Program-made: the position numbers and the translations under genes | Origin: CAWIHS01 sp963836005 | Lineage (GTDB): Bacteria > Pseudomonadota > Gammaproteobacteria > GRL18 | Length of the DNA stretch: 64,000 bases | Reading direction: 5' to 3' | Assembly: GCA_963836005.1 (NCBI GenBank) | Contig: CAWIHS010000002.1 | Location: 806,001 to 870,000 of the forward strand | In this document: piece by piece, positions 24,389 through 34,842 of the stretch | Position numbering within the stretch: position 1 is the first letter of the stretch | How the letters are laid out: each line of letters begins with the position of its first letter | The notes under the pieces: generated by a model | What the model was told of the DNA's origin: nothing | Seen by the model: the letters and a program-made list of their open reading frames with translations, nothing else | Database searches by the model: none

Positions 24389-24919
24389 GTGGCTTTATCT
24401 ATTGAAGGTAAAAAAGCAATTGTCGCTGAAGTAGCTGAAATAGCCGCTGCTGCACACTCTGTCGTAGGCGCAATTTATCAGGGAATTCCTTCCAACGAGA
24501 TGAATGAATTGCGTGCGAAAGCACGTGAAGAGAAAGTTTATCTGCGCGTGGTCAAGAATTCTCTGGCAAGGCGTGCTGTTATGGGAACAGATTTTGAGTG
24601 TATTCAAGATGAACTGACAGGTTCACTGGTGCTGGCATTTTCCCAGGAAGATCCCGGTGCAGCTGGACGTCTGATATCAGATTTCGCCAAGGAAAACGAT
24701 AAGATCGAGGTCAAAATCGTTTCTGTTGGCGGTAAATTGCTGTCTGCCGAGGATATCAAGGTTTTGGCCAAGATGCCTACCAAAGATCAGGCGATCAGCA
24801 TGCTGATGTCAGTAATGAAAGCACCTGTTACAAAATTTGTTCGTACATTGGCAGAACCGCATGCAAAACTGGTTCGCACTGTTGCTGCTGTTAAAGAGCA
24901 AAAGCAAGCGGCTGGTTAA
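24389..24919 (+). CDS. rplJ: Ribosomal protein L10
   Basis: The 176-residue protein forms the base of the L7/L12 stalk. The start is GTG 24389 (MALSIEGKKAIVAEVAEIA), matching the family N-terminus and preceded by GAGAGG at 24375-24380. A GTG at 24380 would add three residues and sits within that ribosome binding site. Conserved YLRVVKNSLARRA is present. rplL follows after 95 bp. Confidence 0.97.
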   Translation: MALSIEGKKAIVAEVAEIAAAAHSVVGAIYQGIPSNEMNELRAKAREEKVYLRVVKNSLARRAVMGTDFECIQDELTGSLVLAFSQEDPGAAGRLISDFAKENDKIEVKIVSVGGKLLSAEDIKVLAKMPTKDQAISMLMSVMKAPVTKFVRTLAEPHAKLVRTVAAVKEQKQAAG

Positions 24920-25014
24920 GGCAATAAGCTGACCAGGCAAATTAATTATTTTGGTAAACCAACGGGTTGTTTCAAGTTACAGACTCAAGCAACCGAAAAA
25001 TTCTGGAGTTAAAA

Positions 25015-25395
25015 ATGGCTGTATCTAAAGAAGATATTCTACAAACAATTTCTGACATGAGCATCATGGAAGTGGTTGAATTAGTAGAAGCAATGGAAGA
25101 AAAATTTGGTGTATCAGCAGCAGCAGCTGTCGCTGCTGCACCGGCTGCTGCAGGCGATACGGGCGCAGCTGCCGCAGAAGCTCAAAGTGAGTTCGATGTT
25201 GTTCTGACTGCTGTTGGTGACAAGAAAGTCAATGTCATCAAAGTCGTCCGCAGCCTCACAGGTTTAGGCCTTAAAGATGCAAAAGCATTAGTTGATGGTG
25301 CTCCTGCAACTGTTAAGGAAGCCGCCGCTACTGAAGAAGCAGAAGATATGAAAAAGCAGCTTGAAGAAGCTGGTGCTTCAGTAGAACTCAAGTAA
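25015..25395 (+). CDS. rplL: Ribosomal protein L7/L12
   Basis: The 126-residue stalk protein recruits translation GTPases. It has an N-terminal dimerisation helix (SKEDILQTISDMSIMEVVELVEAMEEKFGV), an Ala-rich hinge (about 39-56), and the C-terminal domain EFDVVLTAVGDKKVNVIKVVRSLTGLGLKDAKALVDGAP. Start ATG 25015 fits the family; the longer frame from 24967 is not supported. Confidence 0.98.
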   Translation: MAVSKEDILQTISDMSIMEVVELVEAMEEKFGVSAAAAVAAAPAAAGDTGAAAAEAQSEFDVVLTAVGDKKVNVIKVVRSLTGLGLKDAKALVDGAPATVKEAAATEEAEDMKKQLEEAGASVELK

Positions 25396-25460
25396 AGCAG
25401 TGCCATTCGATTGCTTGTTTTATAAATGCTCAGGCATTTTGGCAGTCGATAAGTGAATCT

Positions 25461-25489
25461 GGCTGGTGGTTTCGACCACCGGCCTTTTT
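25461..25489 (+). terminator. rplL-rpoB attenuator/terminator
   Basis: A perfect hairpin GGCTGGTGGT-TTCG-ACCACCGGCC with a UUCG-type tetraloop is followed by TTTTT. In relatives an attenuator at this place lowers rpoBC expression relative to the ribosomal proteins. Confidence 0.85.
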
Positions 25490-25669
25490 CCGTTTGTGAT
25501 GTCGAGCTGATTTCAATAATACTATCTGATTGAGGTTGTATTATTAAAATAACTCGTATGTGCTTGCCTTCTAGTTTTTATGGGCAAGCTGTGTTTGAAA
25601 TGGTTTGTTGTCTACAAATTCATGCACATAAAACGGATAGTTTAATCTCTAGACAGTTTGGGAAAATTG

Positions 25670-28600
25670 ATGGCTTATTCATTTACAGAAAAAAAGCGTA
25701 TTCGTAAGGATTTCGGAAGCTCACAAAGTGTCATGGACGTTCCATTCCTGCTCGCCATACAGCTCAATTCATTCATAAAATTTCTCCAGGCAGATGTAAC
25801 TCCAGATGGCCGTAATGATATTGGTTTACATGGTGCTTTTAAATCCGTTTTTCCTATCACCAGCTTTTCAGGTAATGCAGCTCTGGAATATATCAGTTAT
25901 CGCCTGGGCACACCGGCTTTCGACGAAAAAGAATGCCGTACCAGAGGCGTTACCTATTCTGCTCCGTTGCGGGTAAAGCTGCGCCTGATTATTTACGATA
26001 AGGACTCCGGGGTAAAAAAGAAAGTTAAGGATATTCGTGAGCAGGAAGTGTTCATGGGTGAAATGCCGTTAATGACTGCCAATGGTACTTTTATTATTAA
26101 TGGTACCGAACGCGTGATTGTGTCACAACTGCACAGAAGTCCAGGGGTCTTTTTTGATCATGACAAGGGTAAAACGCATTCTTCAGGCAAACTGCTGTTC
26201 AATGCTCGAGTTATTCCTTATCGTGGCTCATGGCTGGATTTTGAGTTTGATCCAAAAGATAACCTGTTTGTTCGTATTGACCGACGCCGCAAACTTCCTG
26301 CAACCATTATTCTCAAAGCTCTGGGCTATGATATTGAAGAAATTCTGGAAATGTTTTTTGAATTTGAAGACTTCAAAATTTCCGCGCAGGGATGTGAGCA
26401 GAAACTAATTCCTGCAAGATTGCGAGGTGAAACCTTTAACTTTGATGTTAAAACCGATGCTGGTGAAGTGCTGGTTGAGCAGGGCAGGCGTGTCACCGCG
26501 CGTAATGTGCGTGATATAGAAAAAGCCGGGCTTGAATACATCAAGGGGCCATTAGAGGTATTGAATGGCCGTACTCTGGCAAAGTCTATTGCTGACCCGG
26601 AAACGGGCGAGATTATAGTTAACGCCAATGATGAAATTGGCGAAGAATTATTGAGTAAATTGTTAGAGGCCGGGATCACTGAATTACAGACACTGTATAC
26701 CAATGATCTGGATAACGGTCCCTTTATGTCTGAAACCATGCGCGTTGATACTACGACTAACCAGCTGGAAGCCCAGGTTGAAATTTATCGTATGATGCGC
26801 CCGGGTGAACCTCCTACCAAGGAAGCAGCCGAAGCGCTGTTTGAAAATCTGTTTTTTAGTCCTGAGCGCTACGATTTATCCGTTGTGGGTCGTATGAAGT
26901 TTAATCGCCGTATCGGACGTGAAGATGTCACCGGCGAGGGCACGCTGTCCAATGAAGATATCATTGCCGTTATGAAAACCCTGGTGGGTATTAAAAACGG
27001 CCAGGGCACAGTAGACGATATTGACCATCTGGGTAACCGCCGCATTAGAAGTGTGGGTGAAATGGCAGAAAATCAGTTTCGTGTCGGTCTGGTTCGAGTA
27101 GAGCGTGCGGTCAAGGAACGTTTGACTCTGGCAGAATCTGAAAATTTGATGCCTCAGGAACTGATCAATGCCAAGCCGGTTTCTGCTGCCATCAAGGAGT
27201 TCTTCGGTTCCAGCCAGTTATCCCAGTTTATGGATCAGAACAACCCCTTGTCCGAAATAACACACAAGCGACGTATTTCAGCACTGGGTCCTGGTGGTTT
27301 GACCCGAGAACGGGCAGGTTTCGAAGTGCGTGATGTGCACCCAACTCATTATGGTCGTGTTTGTCCTATTGAAACACCTGAAGGCCCTAATATCGGCCTG
27401 ATTAATTCACTGGCTATCTATGCCAGGACTAATGACTATGGTTTCCTTGAATCTCCCTATCGTAAAGTGATTGATGGTGTGGTTACTGATGAAATCGATT
27501 ATTTGTCGGCAATTGAAGAATCTGATTTTGTCATTGCTCAGGCAAATGCTCTAGTTGATGAAGATAACCGGTTGACCGAAGTCATGGTTAATTGTCGATA
27601 CAATAATGAATTTGGTATTCAGGCCGTTTCCAGAGTCCATTATATGGATGTATCTCATCGGCAGATTGTATCAGTCGCGGCTTCTATGATCCCCTTCCTG
27701 GAGCACGATGATGCTAACCGTGCTTTAATGGGGTCTAACATGCAGCGTCAGGCAGTACCTACACTCAAGGCAGAAAAACCTCTGGTTGGCACGGGGATGG
27801 AAAGAACAGTAGCCGTAGATTCAGGGGTCACAGCTGTAGCCCGTCGCGGCGGCATCATTGATAAGGTCGATGCCTCAAGAATTGTGATTCGAGTCCATGA
27901 TGATGAAACCAGCCCAGGCGAGTCCGGCGTTGATATTTATAATTTGACCAAATATACACGTTCGAACCAGAACACCTGCATTAATCAGCGTCCTCTGGTT
28001 AAACAGGGCGATATTGTACAGCGCGGCGATGTTATTGCTGATGGACCATCCACTGATTTAGGTGAGCTGGCTCTGGGGCAGAACATGATGATTGCCTTCA
28101 TGCCCTGGAATGGCTACAACTTTGAAGACTCCATTTTGATTTCAGAAAAAATGGTTGATGAGGATCGCTTTACCAGTATTCATATTGAAGAACTGACCTG
28201 TGTGGCTCGAGATACCAAGCTGGGTTCTGAAGAAATCACCAGTGATATTCCCAATGTCGGGGAATCAGCACTGGCAAAATTAGATGAATCGGGTATTGTC
28301 TACATTGGTGCTGAAGTCAAGGGCGGAGATATACTGGTGGGTAAAGTGACGCCTAAGGGCGAAACTCAATTAACCCCGGAGGAAAAACTGCTGCGTGCCA
28401 TCTTTGGTGAAAAAGCATCTGATGTTAAGGATACTTCTTTGCGTGTATCGGGCAGTAAAGTCGGTACAGTTATTGATGTGCAGGTCTTTACCCGGGATGG
28501 ACTGGAAAAAGATGCGCGTGCCAAATCGATAGAAGAAGATGCCCTGGCAGACGTTAGAAAAGACATGATGGATCAATTCCGGATTGTTGAAGATGATACC

Positions 28601-29749
28601 TATAATCGTGTTGAACGTTTAATCAGTGGACAGGTTGTTGATGGCGGTCCAGGAATGAATGCGGGTGATACGATAAACAGTGACATGCTCGCAGGGATAA
28701 CTCGCAGTCACTGGTTTGATATCAAATTGCGTGAACCTGAACTGCAGGAACAATTGACTAAACTGGGTGAACAGTTAACTCTGGCTCGTGCGGATTTTGA
28801 TGAGCAGTTTGAAAATAAACGCAAGAAAATTATTGCCGGTGATGACCTGGCTCCCGGCGTGCTAAAAATGGTAAAGGTCTATCTTGCCGTTAAGCGCCGT
28901 ATACAGCCTGGAGACAAGATGGCCGGACGCCATGGTAACAAAGGTGTTATTTCCACTATCGTGCCTGTTGAAGATATGCCCTATCTTGCAGATGGACGTA
29001 CTGTAGATATTGTACTCAATCCTCTGGGTGTGCCTTCGCGCATGAATGTGGGGCAGGTTCTGGAAACCCATTTGGGCTGGGCCGCACGGGGACTGGGGCT
29101 GAAAATTGGTGACATGCTGCAGGCAAAAGCACAAGTTCAGGAATTAAGGGCTTTCCTCGCTCAGATATATAATGAAACAGCTGGAACCAAGGCAGAACTG
29201 GACAGCATGAGTGATGCAGAAATCCTCGAACTGTCCTCCAATCTTAAGAGCGGTGTGCCCATGGCAACACCCGTATTCGATGGTGCAGCAGAAAACGATA
29301 TTAAACATATGCTTAAACTGGCAGGTTATGATGAATCAGGTCAATCAACACTCTATGACGGCAGAACCGGCAATAAATTTGACCGGCCTGTGACTGTCGG
29401 TTACATGTACATGCTAAAACTGAATCATCTGGTTGATGATAAAATGCATGCCCGCTCTACCGGTCCTTATAGTCTGGTTACTCAGCAGCCACTGGGCGGT
29501 AAAGCTCAGTTTGGCGGCCAGCGTTTTGGGGAAATGGAAGTCTGGGCCCTGGAAGCATATGGTGCTGCTTATACCTTGCAGGAAATGCTGACGGTAAAAT
29601 CTGATGATGTTACCGGACGTACCCGCATGTACAAAAATATTGTTGATGGTGATCATCGTATTGATGCAGGTATGCCTGAGTCCTTTAATGTTCTGCTCAA
29701 GGAAATCCGTGCCCTGGGTATTGATATCGAGCTTGAACAGGTCGACTAA
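25670..29749 (+). CDS. rpoB: DNA-directed RNA polymerase subunit beta
   Basis: The 1359-residue core subunit. ATG 25670 gives the standard N-terminus MAYSFTEKKRIRKDFG; an in-frame start at 25658 is rejected. The rifampicin-pocket segment FFGSSQLSQFMDQNNPLSEITHKRRISALGPGGL begins near residue 511. It has the usual wild-type residues, so nothing there predicts rifampicin resistance. The C-terminal GGQRFGEMEVWALEAYGAAYTLQEMLTVKSDDV is intact. It is separated from rplL by an attenuator and from rpoC by 137 bp. Confidence 0.99.
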   Translation: MAYSFTEKKRIRKDFGSSQSVMDVPFLLAIQLNSFIKFLQADVTPDGRNDIGLHGAFKSVFPITSFSGNAALEYISYRLGTPAFDEKECRTRGVTYSAPLRVKLRLIIYDKDSGVKKKVKDIREQEVFMGEMPLMTANGTFIINGTERVIVSQLHRSPGVFFDHDKGKTHSSGKLLFNARVIPYRGSWLDFEFDPKDNLFVRIDRRRKLPATIILKALGYDIEEILEMFFEFEDFKISAQGCEQKLIPARLRGETFNFDVKTDAGEVLVEQGRRVTARNVRDIEKAGLEYIKGPLEVLNGRTLAKSIADPETGEIIVNANDEIGEELLSKLLEAGITELQTLYTNDLDNGPFMSETMRVDTTTNQLEAQVEIYRMMRPGEPPTKEAAEALFENLFFSPERYDLSVVGRMKFNRRIGREDVTGEGTLSNEDIIAVMKTLVGIKNGQGTVDDIDHLGNRRIRSVGEMAENQFRVGLVRVERAVKERLTLAESENLMPQELINAKPVSAAIKEFFGSSQLSQFMDQNNPLSEITHKRRISALGPGGLTRERAGFEVRDVHPTHYGRVCPIETPEGPNIGLINSLAIYARTNDYGFLESPYRKVIDGVVTDEIDYLSAIEESDFVIAQANALVDEDNRLTEVMVNCRYNNEFGIQAVSRVHYMDVSHRQIVSVAASMIPFLEHDDANRALMGSNMQRQAVPTLKAEKPLVGTGMERTVAVDSGVTAVARRGGIIDKVDASRIVIRVHDDETSPGESGVDIYNLTKYTRSNQNTCINQRPLVKQGDIVQRGDVIADGPSTDLGELALGQNMMIAFMPWNGYNFEDSILISEKMVDEDRFTSIHIEELTCVARDTKLGSEEITSDIPNVGESALAKLDESGIVYIGAEVKGGDILVGKVTPKGETQLTPEEKLLRAIFGEKASDVKDTSLRVSGSKVGTVIDVQVFTRDGLEKDARAKSIEEDALADVRKDMMDQFRIVEDDTYNRVERLISGQVVDGGPGMNAGDTINSDMLAGITRSHWFDIKLREPELQEQLTKLGEQLTLARADFDEQFENKRKKIIAGDDLAPGVLKMVKVYLAVKRRIQPGDKMAGRHGNKGVISTIVPVEDMPYLADGRTVDIVLNPLGVPSRMNVGQVLETHLGWAARGLGLKIGDMLQAKAQVQELRAFLAQIYNETAGTKAELDSMSDAEILELSSNLKSGVPMATPVFDGAAENDIKHMLKLAGYDESGQSTLYDGRTGNKFDRPVTVGYMYMLKLNHLVDDKMHARSTGPYSLVTQQPLGGKAQFGGQRFGEMEVWALEAYGAAYTLQEMLTVKSDDVTGRTRMYKNIVDGDHRIDAGMPESFNVLLKEIRALGIDIELEQVD

Positions 29750-29776
29750 GAACGGCCTTTTATAGAACTTTAAATG

Positions 29777-29799
29777 CTGCCGCATTTTAAGTGCGGCAG
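29777..29799 (+). other. Hairpin between rpoB and rpoC
   Basis: A CTGCCGCA / TGCGGCAG stem with a 7-nt AT-rich loop lies in the 137-bp gap. It is followed by an A-run, not a T-run, so it is more likely a processing or stability element than a terminator on this strand. Confidence 0.5.
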
Positions 29800-29886
29800 A
29801 GCCAAAAAAATTCAGGTAATAAATCATTATATGCATTATAACAGCAAGATTTATTACCCAGTGGCGCTTCACTGGAGGATAGCAAA

Positions 29887-32800
29887 TTGAAAGATTTATT
29901 GAATCTCATAAAACAACAGAATCAGTTTGATGATTTTGATGCGATACGTATTGGGCTTGCATCACCCGCCAAGATTAAATCCTGGTCTTATGGGGAAGTT
30001 AAAAAACCTGAAACCATTAACTACCGTACTTTCAAGCCCGAGAGAGATGGTTTGTTCTGTGCCAAAATCTTTGGCCCGGTCAAAGACTATGAATGTCTGT
30101 GCGGCAAATACAAACGTCTGAAACATCGTGGAGTTATCTGTGAAAAGTGCGGTGTTGAAGTTACCCAGTCTAAAGTTCGTCGTGATCGCATGGGACATAT
30201 TGATCTGGCGAGTCCGGTGGCGCATATCTGGTATCTAAAATCCCTGCCTTCCCGCATGGGTCTGCTGCTGGATATGACTCTACGTGATATCGAACGGGTT
30301 CTCTATTTCGAAGCCTTTGTAGTTATTGACCCGGGCATGACAGCACTGGAAAAAAACCAGGTATTAACCGACGAACAGTATCTTGATACGATTGAAGAAT
30401 ATGGTGATGACTTTGATGCCCGTATGGGGGCAGAAGCTATTTATGAATTATTAAAAGCTATCGATTTACCTCAGGTTGTTAATCATCTGCGCGAAGAAAT
30501 GGCAGCGACTGAATCAGAAACCAAGCTGAAAAAATACTCTAAACGTTTGAAACTGGCTGAAGCTTTTCTGGGTTCTAATAATCTGCCTCAATGGATGGTT
30601 ATGACCGTTTTACCTGTCCTGCCGCCAGATTTACGTCCCCTGGTGCCGCTTGAGGGAGGGCGTTTTGCGACGTCTGATCTCAATGATCTGTATCGCCGGG
30701 TGATTAATCGTAATAATCGTTTGAAGCGTTTGCTGGATCTGAATGCACCCGATATTATCGTGCGTAATGAAAAACGCATGCTGCAGGAATCTGTGGATGC
30801 TTTACTGGATAATGGCCGCCGCGGCAGGGCCATTACCGGCTCTAACAAACGTCCGTTGAAATCTCTCGCGGATATGATTAAAGGTAAACAGGGACGCTTT
30901 AGACAAAACCTGCTGGGTAAACGGGTGGACTATTCCGGCCGTTCAGTTATCGTGGTAGGGCCGACCCTGCGCCTGCACCAGTGCGGACTGCCCAAAAAGA
31001 TGGCCCTGGAACTTTTCAAGCCTTTCATCTTCAGCAAACTGGAATTGCGTGGGCTGGCGACCACCATCAAAGCGGCCAAGAAGATGGTTGAACGAGAAGG
31101 CCCGGAAGTCTGGGACATTCTCGAAGAAGTGATCCGTGAACATCCCATTATGCTCAATCGTGCGCCTACGCTTCACCGCCTGGGTATTCAGGCCTTTGAA
31201 CCAGTGCTGATTGAAGGCAAGGCGATTCAATTACACCCGCTGGTATGTACCGCCTTCAATGCTGACTTTGATGGTGACCAGATGGCAGTGCATATTCCGC
31301 TGTCGCTGGAAGCTCAACTGGAAGCACGCAGTTTGATGATGGCAACTAATAATATCCTCTCACCAGCCAATGGGGATCCTATTATCGTACCTTCGCAGGA
31401 CGTGGTACTTGGCCTTTATTACATGACCCGTGAACTGATCAACAGTAAGGGTGAAGGCCTGATGTTTGCGGATGCAAAAGAGGCAGAGCGTGCGTATGAA
31501 ACCGGCCACGCTGAATTGCATGCCAAGGTCAAAGCCAGAATAAAAGAATATGTTAAAGATGACCATGGTGACCTCGTTGAGCAAACCAGGATTGTAAATA
31601 CCACGGTCGGCAGGACTATTTTATCCAATATGCTTCCTCCTGGTATGTCATTTGACCTGATGAATCGCGACCTGACCAAAAAAGCGATTTCGGCCCTGAT
31701 CAACGGCTGTTATCGAATGGTCGGTCTAAAAGAGACCGTAATTTTTGCTGACCAGCTGATGTATACCGGTTTCAGTTTTGCGGCCCGTTCCGGCGCCTCG
31801 TTCGGCGTGAATGATATGGTTATTCCGCAGGAAAAGTACAGCATTATTGATGCGGCTGATAAAGAGGTACGCGAGATTCAGGAACAATATGAATCTGGTC
31901 TGGTAACCAATGGTGAGCGCTATAACAAAGTCATCGACATCTGGTCTCATACCAATGAGCAGGTGGCATCAGCGATGATGAATATCCTCGAGTCCGATGA
32001 AATTGAAGTGGCAGTAACGCCTACTTCGCTGATTTCTGGCCGCCCGTTAAAAGAAATTGTCAGCGAAGCCGAGAAAGAATCGATTCCTGAAAAAGGCGAT
32101 GTCATTAAACAGACTTCTTTTAATTCGGTCTATATGATGGCTGATTCGGGTGCTCGTGGTAGTGCCGCTCAGATCAGGCAGCTGGCAGGAATGCGGGGTT
32201 TGATGGCCAAGCCGGACGGTTCTATTATTGAAACGCCCATTACTGCAAATTTTCGTGAAGGTCTGAATGTTTTGCAGTACTTTATCTCTACCCATGGTGC
32301 ACGAAAAGGTCTGGCTGATACGGCACTGAAAACTGCGAACTCGGGTTATCTTACCCGTCGACTTGTTGATGTAGCCCAGGATCTGGTTGTGGTAGAAGAA
32401 GATTGCGGCAGCAGCGATGGTGTTATCATGCAGTCGCTGATTGAAGGGGGGGATGTGGTTGAACCCCTGCGCGAACGTGTACTTGGACGAGTGACTGCGG
32501 AAGATGTGTTCATGGTCAACAGCGATGAAATTGCAATTCCCAAAGGAACTCTGCTGGATGAACCATGGTGTGAACGGATCGAAGCAATGAGCATTGATCA
32601 TATTAAAGTCCGTTCACCTATTACCTGTAAAACCCGATATGGCATTTGTTCGTCCTGTTACGGGCGTGATCTCGGTCGTGGACATAAAGTCAATATGGGT
32701 GAAGCGGTGGGCGTCATTGCTGCACAATCAATCGGTGAACCCGGTACCCAGTTAACCATGCGTACCTTCCATATTGGGGGAGCTGCTTCGCGTGCTGCTT

Positions 32801-34137
32801 CTGTAAATAATATTGAAGTTAAATCATCAGGTAGCATCCGGCTGCATAATATTAAAACCGTCAAACAGGATTCTTCGGGGCATAATATTGCTGTTTCCCG
32901 CTCCGGTGAAATAACCGTTCTGGACTCTCATGGACGTGAACGTGAACGCTACAAAGTGCCTTATGGCGCAGAGTTAACCGTATCCGATGGTTCTGAAGTT
33001 AATGGCGGTGATATTGTTGCCTCCTGGGATCCGCATACTCATCCGGTGATAACTGAAGTGGCCGGTGTTGTACGTTTCTATGATTTTATTGAAGGTGTGA
33101 CAGTGAATAAGGAAACTGATTCCATTACCGGACTCAGTTCATTGATTATCACCGATCCAAAACAACGCAGTGGAAGTGCTAAAGATTTACGTCCGATGGT
33201 TAAACTGGTGGATGTAAATGGTGATGATTTGAATATTGCCGGTACGGATATTCCGGCGCACTATGCTTTACCAGCGGGTGCGATTGTCAACCATGCGGAT
33301 GGAGATACGGTCGGAATTGGTGATGCTGTGGCGCGTATTCCTCAGGAATCTTCCAAAACCAAAGACATTACCGGGGGTCTTCCCAGGGTGGCAGATCTGT
33401 TTGAAGCCAGAAAACCCAAAGAACCATCCATTCTGGCGGAAATTTCAGGGGTTGTCAGTTTTGGTAAAGAAACCAAGGGTAAACAACGTCTGGTGATCAC
33501 GCCAAAAGAGGGAAATTCTTATGAAGAATTACTGCCTAAATGGCGTCATATTAATGTATTTGAAGGGGAACACGTTGCCAGAGGGGAAGTGATTTCTGAT
33601 GGTGCGCCTAACCCGCATGATATTTTGCGTCTCAAAGGTGAAGAAGAGCTGGCGAACTATATCGTTAATGAGGTACAGGAAGTTTACCGCTTACAGGGTG
33701 TACGCATTAATGACAAACATATCGAAGTGATTATTCGCCAGATGATCAAACGCGCAGAAATCATTGATCCAGGTGATACCAGCTTTATCAAGGGTGAGCA
33801 GGTAGAGCATGCGGCTATTCTGGAAGAAAATGAGCGTGTAGAAAAAGAGGAAAAATTACCCGCGACCTATGAACGAACGCTGCTGGGTATTACCAAAGCA
33901 TCACTCGCAACTGAGTCATTTATTTCTGCGGCGTCGTTCCAGGAAACAACGCGCGTACTAACCGAAGCCTCGGTTGCGGGTAAAAATGATCACCTGCGCG
34001 GGCTTAAGGAAAACGTCATTGTAGGACGCCTGATCCCTGCCGGTACAGGATTGACCTATCATCGGGAACGTCACAAGCGTAGACAAAAAGGCAAGATTGA
34101 ACATGTGGAAAATGTTGAATTAAGCGAAATTGAATAA
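29887..34137 (+). CDS. rpoC: DNA-directed RNA polymerase subunit beta'
   Basis: The 1416-residue catalytic subunit. The start is TTG 29887 (MKDLLNLIKQQ), supported by the family N-terminus and by GGAGG about 10 bp upstream; TTG may limit its translation. Zinc-ribbon cysteines lie in CLCGKYKRLKHRGVICEKCGV. The active-site magnesium triad is NADFDGDQ (D460, D462, D464). The trigger-loop/bridge region GARGSAAQIRQLAGMRGLMAKPDG and a second zinc site (CETRYGIC-like CKTRYGICSSCYG) are present. Complete and of normal length. Confidence 0.99.
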   Translation: MKDLLNLIKQQNQFDDFDAIRIGLASPAKIKSWSYGEVKKPETINYRTFKPERDGLFCAKIFGPVKDYECLCGKYKRLKHRGVICEKCGVEVTQSKVRRDRMGHIDLASPVAHIWYLKSLPSRMGLLLDMTLRDIERVLYFEAFVVIDPGMTALEKNQVLTDEQYLDTIEEYGDDFDARMGAEAIYELLKAIDLPQVVNHLREEMAATESETKLKKYSKRLKLAEAFLGSNNLPQWMVMTVLPVLPPDLRPLVPLEGGRFATSDLNDLYRRVINRNNRLKRLLDLNAPDIIVRNEKRMLQESVDALLDNGRRGRAITGSNKRPLKSLADMIKGKQGRFRQNLLGKRVDYSGRSVIVVGPTLRLHQCGLPKKMALELFKPFIFSKLELRGLATTIKAAKKMVEREGPEVWDILEEVIREHPIMLNRAPTLHRLGIQAFEPVLIEGKAIQLHPLVCTAFNADFDGDQMAVHIPLSLEAQLEARSLMMATNNILSPANGDPIIVPSQDVVLGLYYMTRELINSKGEGLMFADAKEAERAYETGHAELHAKVKARIKEYVKDDHGDLVEQTRIVNTTVGRTILSNMLPPGMSFDLMNRDLTKKAISALINGCYRMVGLKETVIFADQLMYTGFSFAARSGASFGVNDMVIPQEKYSIIDAADKEVREIQEQYESGLVTNGERYNKVIDIWSHTNEQVASAMMNILESDEIEVAVTPTSLISGRPLKEIVSEAEKESIPEKGDVIKQTSFNSVYMMADSGARGSAAQIRQLAGMRGLMAKPDGSIIETPITANFREGLNVLQYFISTHGARKGLADTALKTANSGYLTRRLVDVAQDLVVVEEDCGSSDGVIMQSLIEGGDVVEPLRERVLGRVTAEDVFMVNSDEIAIPKGTLLDEPWCERIEAMSIDHIKVRSPITCKTRYGICSSCYGRDLGRGHKVNMGEAVGVIAAQSIGEPGTQLTMRTFHIGGAASRAASVNNIEVKSSGSIRLHNIKTVKQDSSGHNIAVSRSGEITVLDSHGRERERYKVPYGAELTVSDGSEVNGGDIVASWDPHTHPVITEVAGVVRFYDFIEGVTVNKETDSITGLSSLIITDPKQRSGSAKDLRPMVKLVDVNGDDLNIAGTDIPAHYALPAGAIVNHADGDTVGIGDAVARIPQESSKTKDITGGLPRVADLFEARKPKEPSILAEISGVVSFGKETKGKQRLVITPKEGNSYEELLPKWRHINVFEGEHVARGEVISDGAPNPHDILRLKGEEELANYIVNEVQEVYRLQGVRINDKHIEVIIRQMIKRAEIIDPGDTSFIKGEQVEHAAILEENERVEKEEKLPATYERTLLGITKASLATESFISAASFQETTRVLTEASVAGKNDHLRGLKENVIVGRLIPAGTGLTYHRERHKRRQKGKIEHVENVELSEIE

Positions 34138-34176
34138 GGGATTAGTCAGACTCTGGAATAATCCCTGAATTAGATC

Positions 34177-34205
34177 TTGACAAGTATCCGGTGTATAGGT
34201 ATATT
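34177..34205 (+). promoter_or_regulatory. str operon promoter
   Basis: A consensus -35 TTGACA (34177-34182), 17-bp spacer and -10 TATATT (34200-34205) lie 62 bp before rpsL. Confidence 0.8.
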
Positions 34206-34217
34206 TGTCCGTCTTTG

Positions 34218-34240
34218 ACAGGCCGGCAATCCCGGCCTGT
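34218..34240 (+). terminator. Hairpin in the rpsL leader / end of rpoBC
   Basis: A perfect 9-bp stem ACAGGCCGG / CCGGCCTGT with 5-nt loop is followed by TATTTATT. It could terminate rpoBC read-through. It also lies only about a dozen bases after the predicted rpsL transcription start, so it is also the first structure in the new transcript. Confidence 0.6.
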
Positions 34241-34266
34241 TATTTATTGTGTGGAGAAAAAAGTTT

Positions 34267-34638
34267 ATGGCAACTACCAACCAATTGGTACGTAAACCAC
34301 GTAAACGTCAAGTAAGCAAGAGTAATGTGCCAGCGCTACAGGCCTGTCCTCAGCGTCGCGGTGTGTGTACTCGCGTGTATACAACAACACCTAAAAAGCC
34401 TAATTCGGCACTGCGTAAGGTTGCCCGTGTGCGCCTGACCAGTGGTTATGAAGTTTCTACCTATATTGGTGGAGAAGGTCATAACCTGCAGGAGCACAGC
34501 GTGATCCTGATCCGTGGTGGTCGTGTTAAAGACCTGCCGGGTGTTCGTTATCATACGGTACGTGGTACTCTGGATACAGCGGGTGTTGATGATCGACGTC
34601 AAGGACGTTCTAAATACGGTACTAAACGACCTAAATAA
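34267..34638 (+). CDS. rpsL: Ribosomal protein S12
   Basis: The 123-residue decoding-centre protein. TTPKKPNSALRKVARVRLTSG with Lys43 and GGRVKDLPGVRYH are wild type at positions where streptomycin resistance usually arises. ATG 34267 follows GTGGAGAAAA; the GTG at 34249 is an upstream extension without support. It is the first gene of the str operon. Confidence 0.98.
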   Translation: MATTNQLVRKPRKRQVSKSNVPALQACPQRRGVCTRVYTTTPKKPNSALRKVARVRLTSGYEVSTYIGGEGHNLQEHSVILIRGGRVKDLPGVRYHTVRGTLDTAGVDDRRQGRSKYGTKRPK

Positions 34639-34842
34639 AGGACATCCTTAATCGAGTACTGGTGATAGATGCATGTTTTGCAGCCACGGGTTGTAACTTG
34701 CTGAAGTCACAATATAAATAAAGCGCATACAGGCCTGTGTGTCAGGTAATAAGTGAGTTTATTATCTTCCATGTCCACTCCTGTAAGTATCTTAGAATAG
34801 ACAGCAATATGTGATATTGCTATTAATTAAAGGTGATTACCT

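Noticed and set aside
25396..25669. Separate promoter for rpoB
   Set aside because: No good -35/-10 pair was found; the attenuator hairpin explains the gap better.
27200..27305. Rifampicin-resistance change in rpoB
   Set aside because: The pocket residues match the usual sensitive sequence.
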